From: SHVO01 sp041919675
GTDB taxonomy: Bacteria; Pseudomonadota; Alphaproteobacteria; Rhodospirillales; Rhodospirillaceae
Reading direction: 5' to 3'
Assembly (NCBI GenBank): GCA_041919675.1
Contig: JAYRTJ010000006.1
Span: 1-64,000 of the forward strand
DNA length: 64,000 nt
In this document: positions 8,599 to 16,810 of the stretch, piece after piece
Numbering within the stretch: position 1 is the stretch's first letter
How the letters are laid out: each line of letters begins with the position of its first letter
Program-made: the position numbers and the translations under genes
Notes under the pieces: generated by a model
Databases searched by the model: none
What the model was told of the DNA's origin: nothing
Seen by the model: the letters and a program-made list of their open reading frames with translations, nothing else

Positions 8599-9426
8599 TT
8601 ATTGAGGCGTTTTATCCCACTCGCCGACCCACACGTCCTGCCCGCTCGCGGCATTGCCGAGCCGTGAGAGCAACGCGGGTTTGAGCTCCGTGCCGCTCTT
8701 GAGAAGAAGCTGACCCGACTTGTCCAGCAAATCACGCGCGAGGATCGCGCCCGGCCGCACGTCCTCGATCCGGCAGGCGCGCACGTTCTTCAGTTCGGCA
8801 TCGCGGAAGTATTTCACGGCATGGACGCTCGCGAGTCCCCCATGCGAGGCGCGCGGCTGCGCGGACGTCGTTTCGCCGATCACATCCCCCGGACGGATGA
8901 CACGGGCCGGACCGCCGATGCCCTTGGGTTTCTCCGGATCCACCGCCGAAGGCATCACGCCGGGCACCGCCGCGTAGAGGCTTGGATCTTGCAGAGTCCA
9001 CGTACGGTGAATCCCCGCCTCGATCGTCTTCACCAGCTTTTCGATTGAAAGAGGCGCGACGGCGAATCCGTTGACGTCGAGTTTCTTCGCGGCCATCACC
9101 GCCGCGGAGTCCGGTTTTCCCGTGAGGATGATCACCGGCGTGCGCGGCGGGGTCTTCGGCAGCGACTTGGTCCGGATTTTGCGCAGAAGCTCGAGCCCGC
9201 CCTCGGGCGCCATGTCCCATTCGACGATGACGCAATCGATGGCCTGGCCGAGCCGGGTGAGAAGCTGAACGGCGGTGTCGATGCTGGCGGCATGTTTGAC
9301 GTTCTTCGCCTTCCCGCGCATGACCGCGGTCTGCGCCATATCGCGGTAAAACGGCTTATCGTCGACCACGAGGAACGCGGTCTTGGAGAAATCGACATCT
9401 TGTTGCAGAGGCGCGCCGACGGTCAT
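8599..9426 (-). CDS. pseudo-receiver response-regulator-like protein
   Basis: A 275-residue cytosolic protein. Residues ~14-140 have the CheY-like receiver fold: acidic pair D22-D23 in VVDDKPFYRDM, beta-3 strand CVIVEWDMAPEGG, beta-4 VIILTGKPD and beta-5 FAVAPLS. Aligned with CheY, the phospho-acceptor Asp57 position holds Glu69, and the invariant Lys109 position holds Ala124; Thr102 is kept. Normal phosphorylation is therefore unlikely. Residues ~205-275 (ACRIEDVRPGAILARDLLDK and LLLKSGTELKPALLSRLGN) resemble the short segment often found before HD-GYP domains, but no HD-GYP domain follows. No histidine kinase is adjacent. It ends six bases from the convergent tonB stop, and the short inverted repeat there (GCCTC/GAGGC with a T run) may help both genes terminate. 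Confidence 0.85.
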   Translation of the reverse strand: MTVGAPLQQDVDFSKTAFLVVDDKPFYRDMAQTAVMRGKAKNVKHAASIDTAVQLLTRLGQAIDCVIVEWDMAPEGGLELLRKIRTKSLPKTPPRTPVIILTGKPDSAAVMAAKKLDVNGFAVAPLSIEKLVKTIEAGIHRTWTLQDPSLYAAVPGVMPSAVDPEKPKGIGGPARVIRPGDVIGETTSAQPRASHGGLASVHAVKYFRDAELKNVRACRIEDVRPGAILARDLLDKSGQLLLKSGTELKPALLSRLGNAASGQDVWVGEWDKTPQ

Positions 9427-9554
9427 GCTATCAACCTGTAATTTCTATATTTATAACAAATATACCCCAGAGTAGCACAGCGAAAGGTTGCGGGTCCAAA
9501 GAGTAACGCAACGGCTGCGGCGAGGTTGCCGCATTGGATGTAGTGTTGGAGACC

Positions 9555-10130
9555 ATGGTCCTGAAACCGCTCAAAACCCTTTTGCGCGCCTATAAGAATC
9601 GGCGAATCCGGCGCCTGCCCTCGCGCATATTCCTGGAAACGGTGGTCATCCCGGCGCTGGCGAAGGCCGGCCGCCGGCGCATGCTGTTCGTCGGCACGCG
9701 CGCGTACAACCGGCCGGCTTATGAGCGCTGCGCGGCCGAAGGCATTTTGGTGTGGAGCATCGATATGGATGCCGCCGCGGCCGCCGACGGCGCGCCGGAC
9801 GGACACTTCGTCGGTAACGTCTGCGATATCGAAGCGCTGGCAGGGGGGCGGCGCTTCGATGTCATCATATTCAACGGGGTCCTCGGCTGGGGCCTCAACA
9901 ACGCAGCCGAAGCCTTGAGGGCGGTGAAAGCCATGAAGAACGTCGCCGCGCCGGGCGGTCTGCTCCTTGTCGGCTGGAATCCGGGCCTGACCGACGGCGC
10001 GGAGATCGCGGCGATGCGCCCTCATCTCGCGCCCGTGTCCGTCGGCGCGATTCCCGAGGACATCGCGTTTCCGCCGCGCGGCGCGGCGCAGCGCTATCCG
10101 CACCGCTACGAACTTTTCACCTTCGCCTGA
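9555..10130 (+). CDS. methyltransferase-like protein (class I SAM fold)
   Basis: A 191-residue protein with a Rossmann-like pattern. Strand 1 is RRMLFVGTRAYN, an acidic end of strand 2 is ILVWSIDMD, a second acidic segment is HFVGNVCDIEAL, and a strand-4-like RFDVIIFNGVLGWG is followed by a helix and APGGLLLVGWNPG. This order fits class I SAM-dependent methyltransferases, although the glycine-rich loop is replaced by GTRAYN, so SAM binding is uncertain. Its stop overlaps the next start as TGATG, implying coupled translation with the GH43-like gene, and the GT4 gene lies just beyond. ATG 9555 is chosen over in-frame TTG 9534 and GTG 9543; none has an ideal ribosome binding site. A role in modifying a surface glycan is inferred from the neighbours only. 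Confidence 0.7.
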   Translation: MVLKPLKTLLRAYKNRRIRRLPSRIFLETVVIPALAKAGRRRMLFVGTRAYNRPAYERCAAEGILVWSIDMDAAAAADGAPDGHFVGNVCDIEALAGGRRFDVIIFNGVLGWGLNNAAEALRAVKAMKNVAAPGGLLLVGWNPGLTDGAEIAAMRPHLAPVSVGAIPEDIAFPPRGAAQRYPHRYELFTFA

Positions 10131-11008
10131 TGCCCATCAAAAAAGACATCTGGCGCATCGGCGCGGTTCGGGCCCCGGCCGCCGAGATCCTACAGCGCGG
10201 CCTTGAGGGGCATGACGTGACGTGGCTTTGCGATATGCCGCCGCTCACATTTCTGGCCGATCCCTTCGGCGTCTGGCGCGGCGGGCGGCTCTACGTATTC
10301 GCCGAAGCTTACGATTACCGCGACCGGCACGGCGTCATCGAAGCGCTGACCTTCGACGCCGGGCTGCGTCTGATCGCGCGGCGCGAGGTGCTGCGCGAAC
10401 CCTGGCATCTGTCTTACCCCTTCATCGTCGAGACGGGCGGCGAGACTTACATGATGCCGGAGGGCTTCCGCTCGGGCGGCGTGTCCCTGTACCGCGCGGC
10501 CGCGTTTCCGCACCGCTGGGAACTGGTGCGGCGCATCACGCTCGACGAAGCGCCGATCGATGCGACGCCGGTGTTTCACAACGGCATGTGGTGGATGTTC
10601 TACACCCCCGCGACCACGCGCGAGGCCAAGGTGAGCGCGTTGCATGTCGCTTTCGCGTCCCGCCTTGAAGGGCCCTGGACGCCGCATCCGATGAATCCCG
10701 TGCGGTTCGATCCGTCGAGCTGCAGACCCGGCGGCACGCCCGTCGTCATTGACGGCGCGCTGGTGCTTCCCATGCAGGATTGCCGCGCCACCTACGGCGG
10801 CGCCATCCGGCCGCTCACCGTCACGCGGCTGACAACGGCGGATTTCGAAGCCGTTCCGGGCCACGTCCTGACGGCGCCGGAGGCCGACGGATTTCACACG
10901 GTTGCGGGCGCCGGCGCACTGACGCTGATCGACACCAAGCGCTTCCACATCTCGCCGGCGTCGCTGGCGCTAGACGTACGCCACGTTCTCCGCAAAGCGT
11001 TCCGGTAG
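10130..11008 (+). CDS. GH43-like / GINT1 N-terminal-type beta-propeller protein
   Basis: A 292-residue protein resembling the N-terminal domain of glucosamine inositolphosphorylceramide transferase 1 and related bacterial five-bladed propeller proteins distantly linked to glycoside hydrolase family 43. Recognisable segments are LTFLADPFGVWRGGRLYVFA, HLSYPFIVETGGETYMMPEG, ATPVFHNGMWWMFYT and SCRPGGTPVVIDGALVLPMQ. The repeated Asp-Pro-Phe and Pro-Phe-Ile-Val blade motifs are typical. There is no signal peptide, so it should act in the cytosol, plausibly on a nucleotide-linked or lipid-linked glycan. It overlaps the methyltransferase-like gene upstream by one base, and its 3' end overlaps the convergent GT4 gene by 39 bases. 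Catalytic activity is not established for most members. Confidence 0.82.
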   Translation: MPIKKDIWRIGAVRAPAAEILQRGLEGHDVTWLCDMPPLTFLADPFGVWRGGRLYVFAEAYDYRDRHGVIEALTFDAGLRLIARREVLREPWHLSYPFIVETGGETYMMPEGFRSGGVSLYRAAAFPHRWELVRRITLDEAPIDATPVFHNGMWWMFYTPATTREAKVSALHVAFASRLEGPWTPHPMNPVRFDPSSCRPGGTPVVIDGALVLPMQDCRATYGGAIRPLTVTRLTTADFEAVPGHVLTAPEADGFHTVAGAGALTLIDTKRFHISPASLALDVRHVLRKAFR

Positions 11009-12127
11009 CGCCGCGTCCGCGTGGCGGGCGCGGTGGACACGGTCGAACATGTCGAGGTGCGCGTCCGCGATCGGGCCGATCCGATACGCGTCCACCGCGC
11101 CCGCGAGGACGCGGGGATCGGGCGCCGGCTGCGCCAGCGCGAGGTCAAGCGCCTCCGACATCGAGACGTGATCGCCGATGGGCGAGACGTGACAGCCCGG
11201 CAGTCCGATGAGGAGGTCGTTGATCGCAGGGGTGCAATCCGTGCTGACCACCGGGCGCCCCGCCGCAAGAGCTTCGACGAGCACGGCGCCGAAACCCTCG
11301 TAGTACGAGGACATGAGGAGAAGCCGCGCCTTGGCGAGCCGCGGCGAGATATCGCGCACATAACCCGCGAATTCGACGCGGTCCTGCACGCCCAGGCTCG
11401 CGGCGAGGAGAGTCAGGTTCTCGATCTGCGGACCGTCGCCGAGGAAGACGAGGCGCGCGGTGCGGTCCTGCATGCGCGCGAGCGCGCGGATCGCGACGTC
11501 GAAGCCTTTTTCCTTCACCAGGCGGCCGGCGGCGACGATGACGTTGCCGCAAGCGCGCGTCGGCGCGCGCGGCGGCGGCGCATCGTCGAGAACCGGCAGG
11601 CGAATGTACTGGGTGATTTTGCGTCCCAGCACTTTGTCGGCGTGCGGCACGGTCGAGGGCGACAGCGCGATGGCGGCGTCGATGCCGCGCAATCGGTGAC
11701 GCGTGAGGATGTTGTAGCCGAATTGTTCAGCCGCGCCGCGGCCATGGCGGTACAACGGCGTCGAGATTTGCGTGACGATGCCCGGCGCCTCAGCGGGGTC
11801 CATGCCTCTGAGTTCGTTCAAGACCGGCCAATGGTAGTTGCCGGGGCAGAACAGCACGTCGACCGGACGGGTCTGGAGAAACCCGCGCAGCGCCCGGCCG
11901 AACCGGCGGCGCGAGCCGGCCGCGCGCGGAATTGCCGGCGCGCATTCGACCACGTCCACATTTTGGCCGATAAGATTGACAAGAGGGCCTTTCAAGGCCC
12001 CGCAGAAGGCGACGACTTTCCGGCCGGTGTCCGCCCACCGGTTCATCAGGCGAATGGCGATCCGTTCCGAGCCGCCGAGCGGAAAGTCATGAAAAATAAC
12101 GCCGATATGGCCGGCATTCTGTCGCAT
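10970..12127 (-). CDS. glycosyltransferase family 4 protein
   Basis: A 385-residue GT-B glycosyltransferase that should transfer a sugar from an activated donor to a surface polysaccharide or lipid. The N-terminal acceptor-side domain begins HIGVIFHDFPLGGSERIAIR. The C-terminal donor domain has VAAGRLVKEKGFDVAIRALA, FLGDGPQIENL and the E-x7-E motif in YYEGFGAVLVEALAAGRPVV. ATG 12127 is preferred to the upstream in-frame start at 12262 because it is preceded by GGGGGGAGTT and begins directly at the conserved domain. It is convergent with the GH43-like gene, overlapping it by 39 bases. Together with that gene and the methyltransferase-like gene it makes a small glycan locus. Confidence 0.92.
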   Translation of the reverse strand: MRQNAGHIGVIFHDFPLGGSERIAIRLMNRWADTGRKVVAFCGALKGPLVNLIGQNVDVVECAPAIPRAAGSRRRFGRALRGFLQTRPVDVLFCPGNYHWPVLNELRGMDPAEAPGIVTQISTPLYRHGRGAAEQFGYNILTRHRLRGIDAAIALSPSTVPHADKVLGRKITQYIRLPVLDDAPPPRAPTRACGNVIVAAGRLVKEKGFDVAIRALARMQDRTARLVFLGDGPQIENLTLLAASLGVQDRVEFAGYVRDISPRLAKARLLLMSSYYEGFGAVLVEALAAGRPVVSTDCTPAINDLLIGLPGCHVSPIGDHVSMSEALDLALAQPAPDPRVLAGAVDAYRIGPIADAHLDMFDRVHRARHADAALPERFAENVAYV

Positions 12128-12348
12128 CAACTCCCCCCAACTTCCCACCCGGCGCCGGTTTTCCGGTCTTCGACCGCGCCCTTCTTGGAGGCCGGTCATA
12201 CGCGTGCGTATATGGAAGATGCCGCCAGGAATGGTTGCCCCTACGGGCGCCCCGTCAGCCATTGGTTTGGGCGAGGAAACGCGATAAATCAGAGGCTTCT
12301 TGGGTGGGGACCCTGGTGATGGACCGGTGATGGGCGCGAGTTTTTAAG

Positions 12349-12891
12349 GTGACCGAGGCTGTCCTCGGCGTTCTGATGACGGAGTATCTCGCCATGCGCG
12401 AGGTGCTGTTGCGCTTCCTGGCGGCCCGGTTGGGTGACGCGGCGGCGGCGGACGACATTTATCAGGAGCTGTTCGTGCGCCTGAAGAGCGGCGCCCTGCC
12501 CGCCGATCTCGCCAATCCGCGCGGATACCTGTTCCGGATGGCCTACAATCTCGCCAACGAATTCTCGCGGGCGCGCCGCCGTCAGGACGCGCGCGATGCG
12601 CACTGGACGGAAACGACAACACACAAGGTCGGAACCGATACGATCGCCGACGCCACGGCGGCCGACGAGGCGCTGGCGTCGAAAGAAAGATTAACGGCTG
12701 TCATGAAGGCCCTGGACAGTCTGCCGGCCAAGAGCCGGGAGGTGTTCGTGATGTGCCGGGTTCAGGGGTTGAGCCACCGGGATATCGCCGAAGTGATGGG
12801 TATTTCGACCAAGACAGTGGAAAAACACATGACTGCGGCCTTGAAACACCTCACTTTATTTCTGCGGTCCACAGAGGGGGAGCGGCATTAG
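12349..12891 (+). CDS. ECF sigma factor, FecI-like
   Basis: A 180-residue sigma-70 family ECF factor. Region 2 includes DDIYQELFVRLKSG and NPRGYLFRMAYNLANEFSRA; region 4 includes LPAKSREVFVMCRVQGLSHR and IAEVMGISTKTVEKHMTAAL. These are FecI-type features. It is followed 39 bases later by a FecR gene and then by a TonB receptor with an STN domain, the usual order of a cell-surface signalling system in which ligand binding at the receptor releases the sigma factor through FecR. The frame starts at GTG 12349 after an in-frame stop; ATG 12376 is a shorter alternative. Its own likely target is the adjoining receptor gene. Confidence 0.93.
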   Translation: MTEAVLGVLMTEYLAMREVLLRFLAARLGDAAAADDIYQELFVRLKSGALPADLANPRGYLFRMAYNLANEFSRARRRQDARDAHWTETTTHKVGTDTIADATAADEALASKERLTAVMKALDSLPAKSREVFVMCRVQGLSHRDIAEVMGISTKTVEKHMTAALKHLTLFLRSTEGERH

Positions 12892-12930
12892 CCGCGGCAT
12901 CTGCAAGATGAGTACCTTAAAAGGTGGATT

Positions 12931-13908
12931 TTGAGCATTTCTGCAACCACAGCCGGTGAAACGGAACGCCTTCAAACGGCGGCCGCGTGGCATGCGCGCC
13001 TGGAAACGGGCGCCGACGCGTGGGAAGCCTTTACGCTCTGGCTCGAAGCCGACCCGCGCAACCGCGCGGCTTTCGACGCCGTGGACGCCGCGGCGAGCGA
13101 AGCGGTGGAGCTGCTGTCGCTGAACCGCGAAATGACGGTCCCGGCGCCGCCACCGGCCGCGCGCCGCTTCTCGACGCGCGCCTTCCTCGGCATCGGCGGG
13201 ATCGCGGCGGCGGTCCTTCTGACCATCGTGGCGCGCCCCGACATCTTCCAGCCGGACGAACACGAGATCGTCGCGACCGTGGCGGGCGAGCGGCGTGACG
13301 TCACGCTCTCCGACGGTTCCACTGTCCATCTCAACACCAATACCCGGGTCGCGGTGACCATGAGCCGCGGCACGCGCAATGTGCGCCTCGAAAAAGGCGA
13401 AGCGCTGTTCGAAGTCGCGCGCGATCCCGCGCGTCCCTTCCATGTGGCGGCGGGCGACCGCGAGGTGCGCGTCGTGGGAACGGCCTTCAACGTGCTGCGC
13501 CATGACGGCCGCATCACCGTCACGGTCGAACGCGGCGTCGTGGACGTCACGTCCGACGGCGCGCGGACCAACGTGCGCCTTGGCGCGGGCGACCAATACG
13601 CCGCCCGGGAAGGCGTGCGCGCCTACCAGGTCGCCAAGATCGACCCGACCATCGCCGCGGCGTGGCGCGACGGCCGGGCCGTCTTCAACAATGCGACTCT
13701 ATCTGAAGTTGCTTCGGACCTTTCCCGCTACTATGGGAGGCCGATCGTGGTCCGTGACGCCGACGTCGCGGCCATGCGCTTTTCCGGGATTCTCAAGATC
13801 GAGGACCAGCTGACCACGGTCAAACGCCTCGAAGCCCTCCTCCCCATTGTTGTTGCCGAAAATGGGGATGAAGTAAGATTGGAACGGGAAGCCCCGCCCT
13901 CCAAATAA
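12931..13908 (+). CDS. FecR family anti-sigma regulator
   Basis: A 325-residue inner-membrane regulator. The N-terminal cytosolic part has the FecR-type helical domain (AAAWHARLETGADAWEAFTL and EADPRNRAAFDAVD), which should bind the FecI-like factor encoded just upstream. One membrane helix follows at residues ~83-105 (RAFLGIGGIAAAVLLTIVA). The periplasmic FecR domain contains DVTLSDGSTVHLNTNTRVAV and EKGEALFEVARDPARPFHV, and the C-terminal part (ASDLSRYYGRPIVVRDADVA) is the segment that touches the receptor STN domain in the model system. The start appears to be TTG 12931, preceded by AAGGTGG. The receptor gene begins 25 bases downstream. Confidence 0.92.
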   Translation: MSISATTAGETERLQTAAAWHARLETGADAWEAFTLWLEADPRNRAAFDAVDAAASEAVELLSLNREMTVPAPPPAARRFSTRAFLGIGGIAAAVLLTIVARPDIFQPDEHEIVATVAGERRDVTLSDGSTVHLNTNTRVAVTMSRGTRNVRLEKGEALFEVARDPARPFHVAAGDREVRVVGTAFNVLRHDGRITVTVERGVVDVTSDGARTNVRLGAGDQYAAREGVRAYQVAKIDPTIAAAWRDGRAVFNNATLSEVASDLSRYYGRPIVVRDADVAAMRFSGILKIEDQLTTVKRLEALLPIVVAENGDEVRLEREAPPSK

Positions 13909-13933
13909 TCCGGGGCGCGCAACGCGAGGGGGA

Positions 13934-16375
13934 GTGTTGCACCCGTTTGAAGCTGTTTCATCGCCGCGCACCCGGCGCGCTCGGGTATTCCTGGGCGCGG
14001 TGGCGTTTGCCTGCGTTTTCGCGCGCGCGCCGCTCGCGGCTGAAGACACCAAGCGGTTCAACATCCCCGCCCAAGCGCTGTCCAGCGCGCTGGTCTCCCT
14101 TGCCGCCCAGGCGGACATCTCCATCGGTTTGACGGGCGTCGTTCTCACCAATCAGCTCAGCGCGCCGGTGTCCGGCAACCGCACGGTGGCGCAGGCGCTT
14201 GAGGACCTCTTGGCCGGCACCGGCCTCGCCTTTGAAATGGTCGACGCGGGAACATGGCGCATCTTCGCGCGCCCGCTCACACGCGACGTGAAGCTTGAAG
14301 AGCCCACCATCCCGCTGACTCTTCCCCCGATCGAGGAGATCGTGGTCACCGCAATCAAGCGGCCGATGTCGCTGCAGACCGCGTCGCTGTCGGTCGGCGC
14401 CGTGACCGGCGGGACCTTCACCGATTACGGCGTGCGCTCGACGCAGGAAATGACCTCGTTCGTCGCCGGGCTCTCCACCACGAACCAGGGGCCGGGGCGC
14501 AATAAATTCGTGATCCGCGGCATGTCGGACGGGCCCTTCACCGGCAACACGCAATCGACCGTGGGGCTTTACATCGACGAAACCCGCGTCGTGTTCAACG
14601 CGCCCTCGCCGGCCCTGCAGCTGCACGACGTCGACCGCGTCGAAGTCATTCGCGGCCCGCAGGGCACGCTTTACGGCGCGGGCTCCATCGGCGGACTGGT
14701 GCGCGTCATCACGCGCCAGCCCGTGATGAACAAACTCGAGGCGCGCGCGACCGTGGAAGGCAGCACGGTGGCCCATGGCGGCGCCTCGCACGCGGCCGAC
14801 GCGATGGTCAACGTTCCGCTTGTCGCCGACAAGCTGGCCTGGCGCACGGTCGCCTACGAGCGCTTCGACAGCGGTTACATCGACGACAGCGGGCTGGACC
14901 GCCGCCAGGTCAACCGCACCCGCATCCGCGGCATGCGCTCAAACGCAAAACTCCGTCTCGGCGCCGATTGGATCTTGGGGACCGCGGTCGTTTATCAATC
15001 GACGCGCGCGCGCGACACGCAGTATTACAACGCCGCGCTGGGGCCGTTCGACCGCGCCAACATGCTCGGCGAGCCCAACGCCAACGACTTCCTGACCCTC
15101 AACGCCACGGTCGAAGGCGACCTCGGCTGGGCCGAGGTCACCTCCACGACGGCGTGGATCCACCACCGCGTCGACACGCTGTTCGACGCCTCGCTGGCGT
15201 TGCCGACGCTGATCCGGATCCCGGTCGAACCGACCGCCTTCAACCAGGATAATTTATACCGGACGATCAATCACGAGACGCGGCTTGCCTCGGCGCCGTC
15301 GGGCCCCTGGAGCTGGGTGGCCGGCGTCTTCGTCTCGCACCGCTATGACAAATCGATCTCGCTGCTGACGCGCGTGCGTCAGACGCCTGAAGATACGTTC
15401 TATGTGAAGAACCGCCACGACTTCGGAACCGAAGCCGCCGTCTTCAGCGAGGTGCAGTACCAACTGAATCCGAAGCTGCGGTTCGGCGCGGGCCTGCGGG
15501 TGTACTTCGGCGAAGTGAACGTCGAGGCGAACAACACGGCGGCGATCGAGGACGGCCCGGCGGCGGCGATTGGATATAACCGTAAAACCGGCGCGACGCC
15601 GAAAGCCGAGGTCTCCTACCGGCTGACGCCCGATCACTTCTTGTACGCCCAAGCGACGCAGGGTTTCCGGCTCGGCGGCGTGAATATCTCGAGCCGCATC
15701 TCCGCGCCGCCGCCGGGCGGGCGGCCGGTGACGGTGCAGAACTTCGATTCGGACCGCTTGTGGAACTTCGAGATGGGATCGAAGTCGGCCTTTCTCGATC
15801 ACCGCCTGAACCTCAATGTCACGCTGTTCTATTCCTTGTGGCGCGACATGCAGGCCGATCTGATCCGCCCCAACGGCCTGTCATTCACATCCAATCTCGG
15901 CAACGGCCGGAACAAGGGCGCCGAGCTGGAAAGCATCTATGCGGTCACGGACCAGTTGCGTTTTCTCGCCAACGTCTCGTGGAACAATCCCACGGTGCCT
16001 TCGACGGGCATGGCCGGGGCGGTCACGAACCGCCTGCCCGGCGCGCCCAAGTTTGCCGCCGCTGTCGCCGCGCAGTACCAGCGGTCCATCGGCCGCGGCT
16101 TTACCGGTTTTGTGAACATCAAATCCGAATTGCTTGGAAAGGCGGCGCTGGCGATCGGCACCCTGCCGATGTCGAGCGTGCCCGTCTACCACACCGCCAA
16201 CCTGCGCCTGGGCGTGTTCAATCCGCATTGGCGCCTGTCGGCCTATGTGACCAACCTCACGAACGCAACGTCCAATACCTACGCGTTTGGAAATCCGTTC
16301 TCGCTCGGGCATATCTCGCAAGCGATCCCGGTGCGGCCGTTGACGGTGGGTGTATCGGCCACCTGGACGCGCTAA
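13934..16375 (+). CDS. TonB-dependent receptor with STN signalling domain
   Basis: An 813-residue outer-membrane receptor. After a signal peptide (ending near APLAA) comes a secretin/TonB N-terminal (STN) domain, FNIPAQALSSALVSLAAQAD through LAGTGLAFEMVDAGTWRIF, which signals to FecR. The TonB-box region is IEEIVVTAIKR and the plug includes NKFVIRGMSDGPF, VGLYIDETRV and VEVIRGPQGTLYGAGSIGG. The barrel ends SATWTR, with a Trp at the usual aromatic region. The plug wording is that of the broad TonB receptor class seen in Caulobacter and sphingomonads rather than of siderophore receptors, so the substrate may be a carbohydrate or aromatic compound. The start is GTG 13934 or TTG 13937. It completes a FecI-FecR-receptor operon. 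Confidence 0.93.
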   Translation: MLHPFEAVSSPRTRRARVFLGAVAFACVFARAPLAAEDTKRFNIPAQALSSALVSLAAQADISIGLTGVVLTNQLSAPVSGNRTVAQALEDLLAGTGLAFEMVDAGTWRIFARPLTRDVKLEEPTIPLTLPPIEEIVVTAIKRPMSLQTASLSVGAVTGGTFTDYGVRSTQEMTSFVAGLSTTNQGPGRNKFVIRGMSDGPFTGNTQSTVGLYIDETRVVFNAPSPALQLHDVDRVEVIRGPQGTLYGAGSIGGLVRVITRQPVMNKLEARATVEGSTVAHGGASHAADAMVNVPLVADKLAWRTVAYERFDSGYIDDSGLDRRQVNRTRIRGMRSNAKLRLGADWILGTAVVYQSTRARDTQYYNAALGPFDRANMLGEPNANDFLTLNATVEGDLGWAEVTSTTAWIHHRVDTLFDASLALPTLIRIPVEPTAFNQDNLYRTINHETRLASAPSGPWSWVAGVFVSHRYDKSISLLTRVRQTPEDTFYVKNRHDFGTEAAVFSEVQYQLNPKLRFGAGLRVYFGEVNVEANNTAAIEDGPAAAIGYNRKTGATPKAEVSYRLTPDHFLYAQATQGFRLGGVNISSRISAPPPGGRPVTVQNFDSDRLWNFEMGSKSAFLDHRLNLNVTLFYSLWRDMQADLIRPNGLSFTSNLGNGRNKGAELESIYAVTDQLRFLANVSWNNPTVPSTGMAGAVTNRLPGAPKFAAAVAAQYQRSIGRGFTGFVNIKSELLGKAALAIGTLPMSSVPVYHTANLRLGVFNPHWRLSAYVTNLTNATSNTYAFGNPFSLGHISQAIPVRPLTVGVSATWTR

Positions 16376-16548
16376 CGCGGCGCATCCCGTATGCCACGCC
16401 CCCGGCCGTCAGGGAGATTGACGGACCGGCGGCGTGCTTCCGCCTATAACCTGGGAGCAGGCGAAAAGCCGGTTCCCTGGAGGGAGGAGCCTCAGACAAC
16501 CGGCGCATTCTGAACGCGATGCATGGCCGCAACGTGAAAGGGCGACGC

Positions 16549-16737
16549 TCAATCGTTTCTCGCAAACCATCTAAACCAGCGAGCCGGAGTTTCTTTCGCG
16601 AGATCGTCCGCGACTCTTTCCCAATCGTCCGCCAACCGGAGAAAAAGCTCCTTTTCGAAGGAATGAGGCACGGTCTCTGCGTCCCGCCGCGCTTGTTCCG
16701 CCTGCCGGCGGCAAGCCTTGGCACGTGAATTCAGCAT
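16549..16737 (-). CDS. small hypothetical protein, 62 aa
   Basis: A short, highly charged helical protein. The pattern AKACRRQAEQARRDA followed by ELFLRLADDWERVADDLAKE resembles a common group of ~60-80-residue alphaproteobacterial proteins with an R-A-x-E-C-R-x-x-A-E start and an L-x-x-A-x-x-W-x-x-L-A end. The role of that group is unknown. It has no signal peptide or membrane segment. The call rests on this resemblance, because the gene is short and overlapping reading frames exist on the other strand. It sits alone between the end of the STN-type receptor gene and the hydroxyacid dehydrogenase gene. Confidence 0.6.
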   Translation of the reverse strand: MLNSRAKACRRQAEQARRDAETVPHSFEKELFLRLADDWERVADDLAKETPARWFRWFARND

Positions 16738-16810
16738 TCGCCCGATACCCTCGGCATCTTAGGGCGACCCCGGCGGTCGACACCGGGGTCCTCGCAAGGC
16801 CAATTCCGGT

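Noticed and set aside
12128..12348. Possible small gene between the GT4 and FecI-like genes
   Set aside because: Open frames here are only extensions or shadows of the two flanking genes; the region is better read as their divergent promoters.
13958..14791. 277-codon minus-strand frame inside the STN receptor gene
   Set aside because: Antisense shadow of a well-supported TonB receptor coding region.
16519..16728. 69-codon plus-strand frame opposite the 62-residue gene
   Set aside because: The minus-strand frame resembles a known small alphaproteobacterial protein group; the plus frame resembles nothing and has no good ribosome binding site.
16768..16792. Hairpin GACCCCGG/CCGGGGTC as a terminator of the hydroxyacid dehydrogenase gene
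   Set aside because: The 8-bp stem is perfect but no T run follows on the minus strand, so intrinsic termination is not supported.
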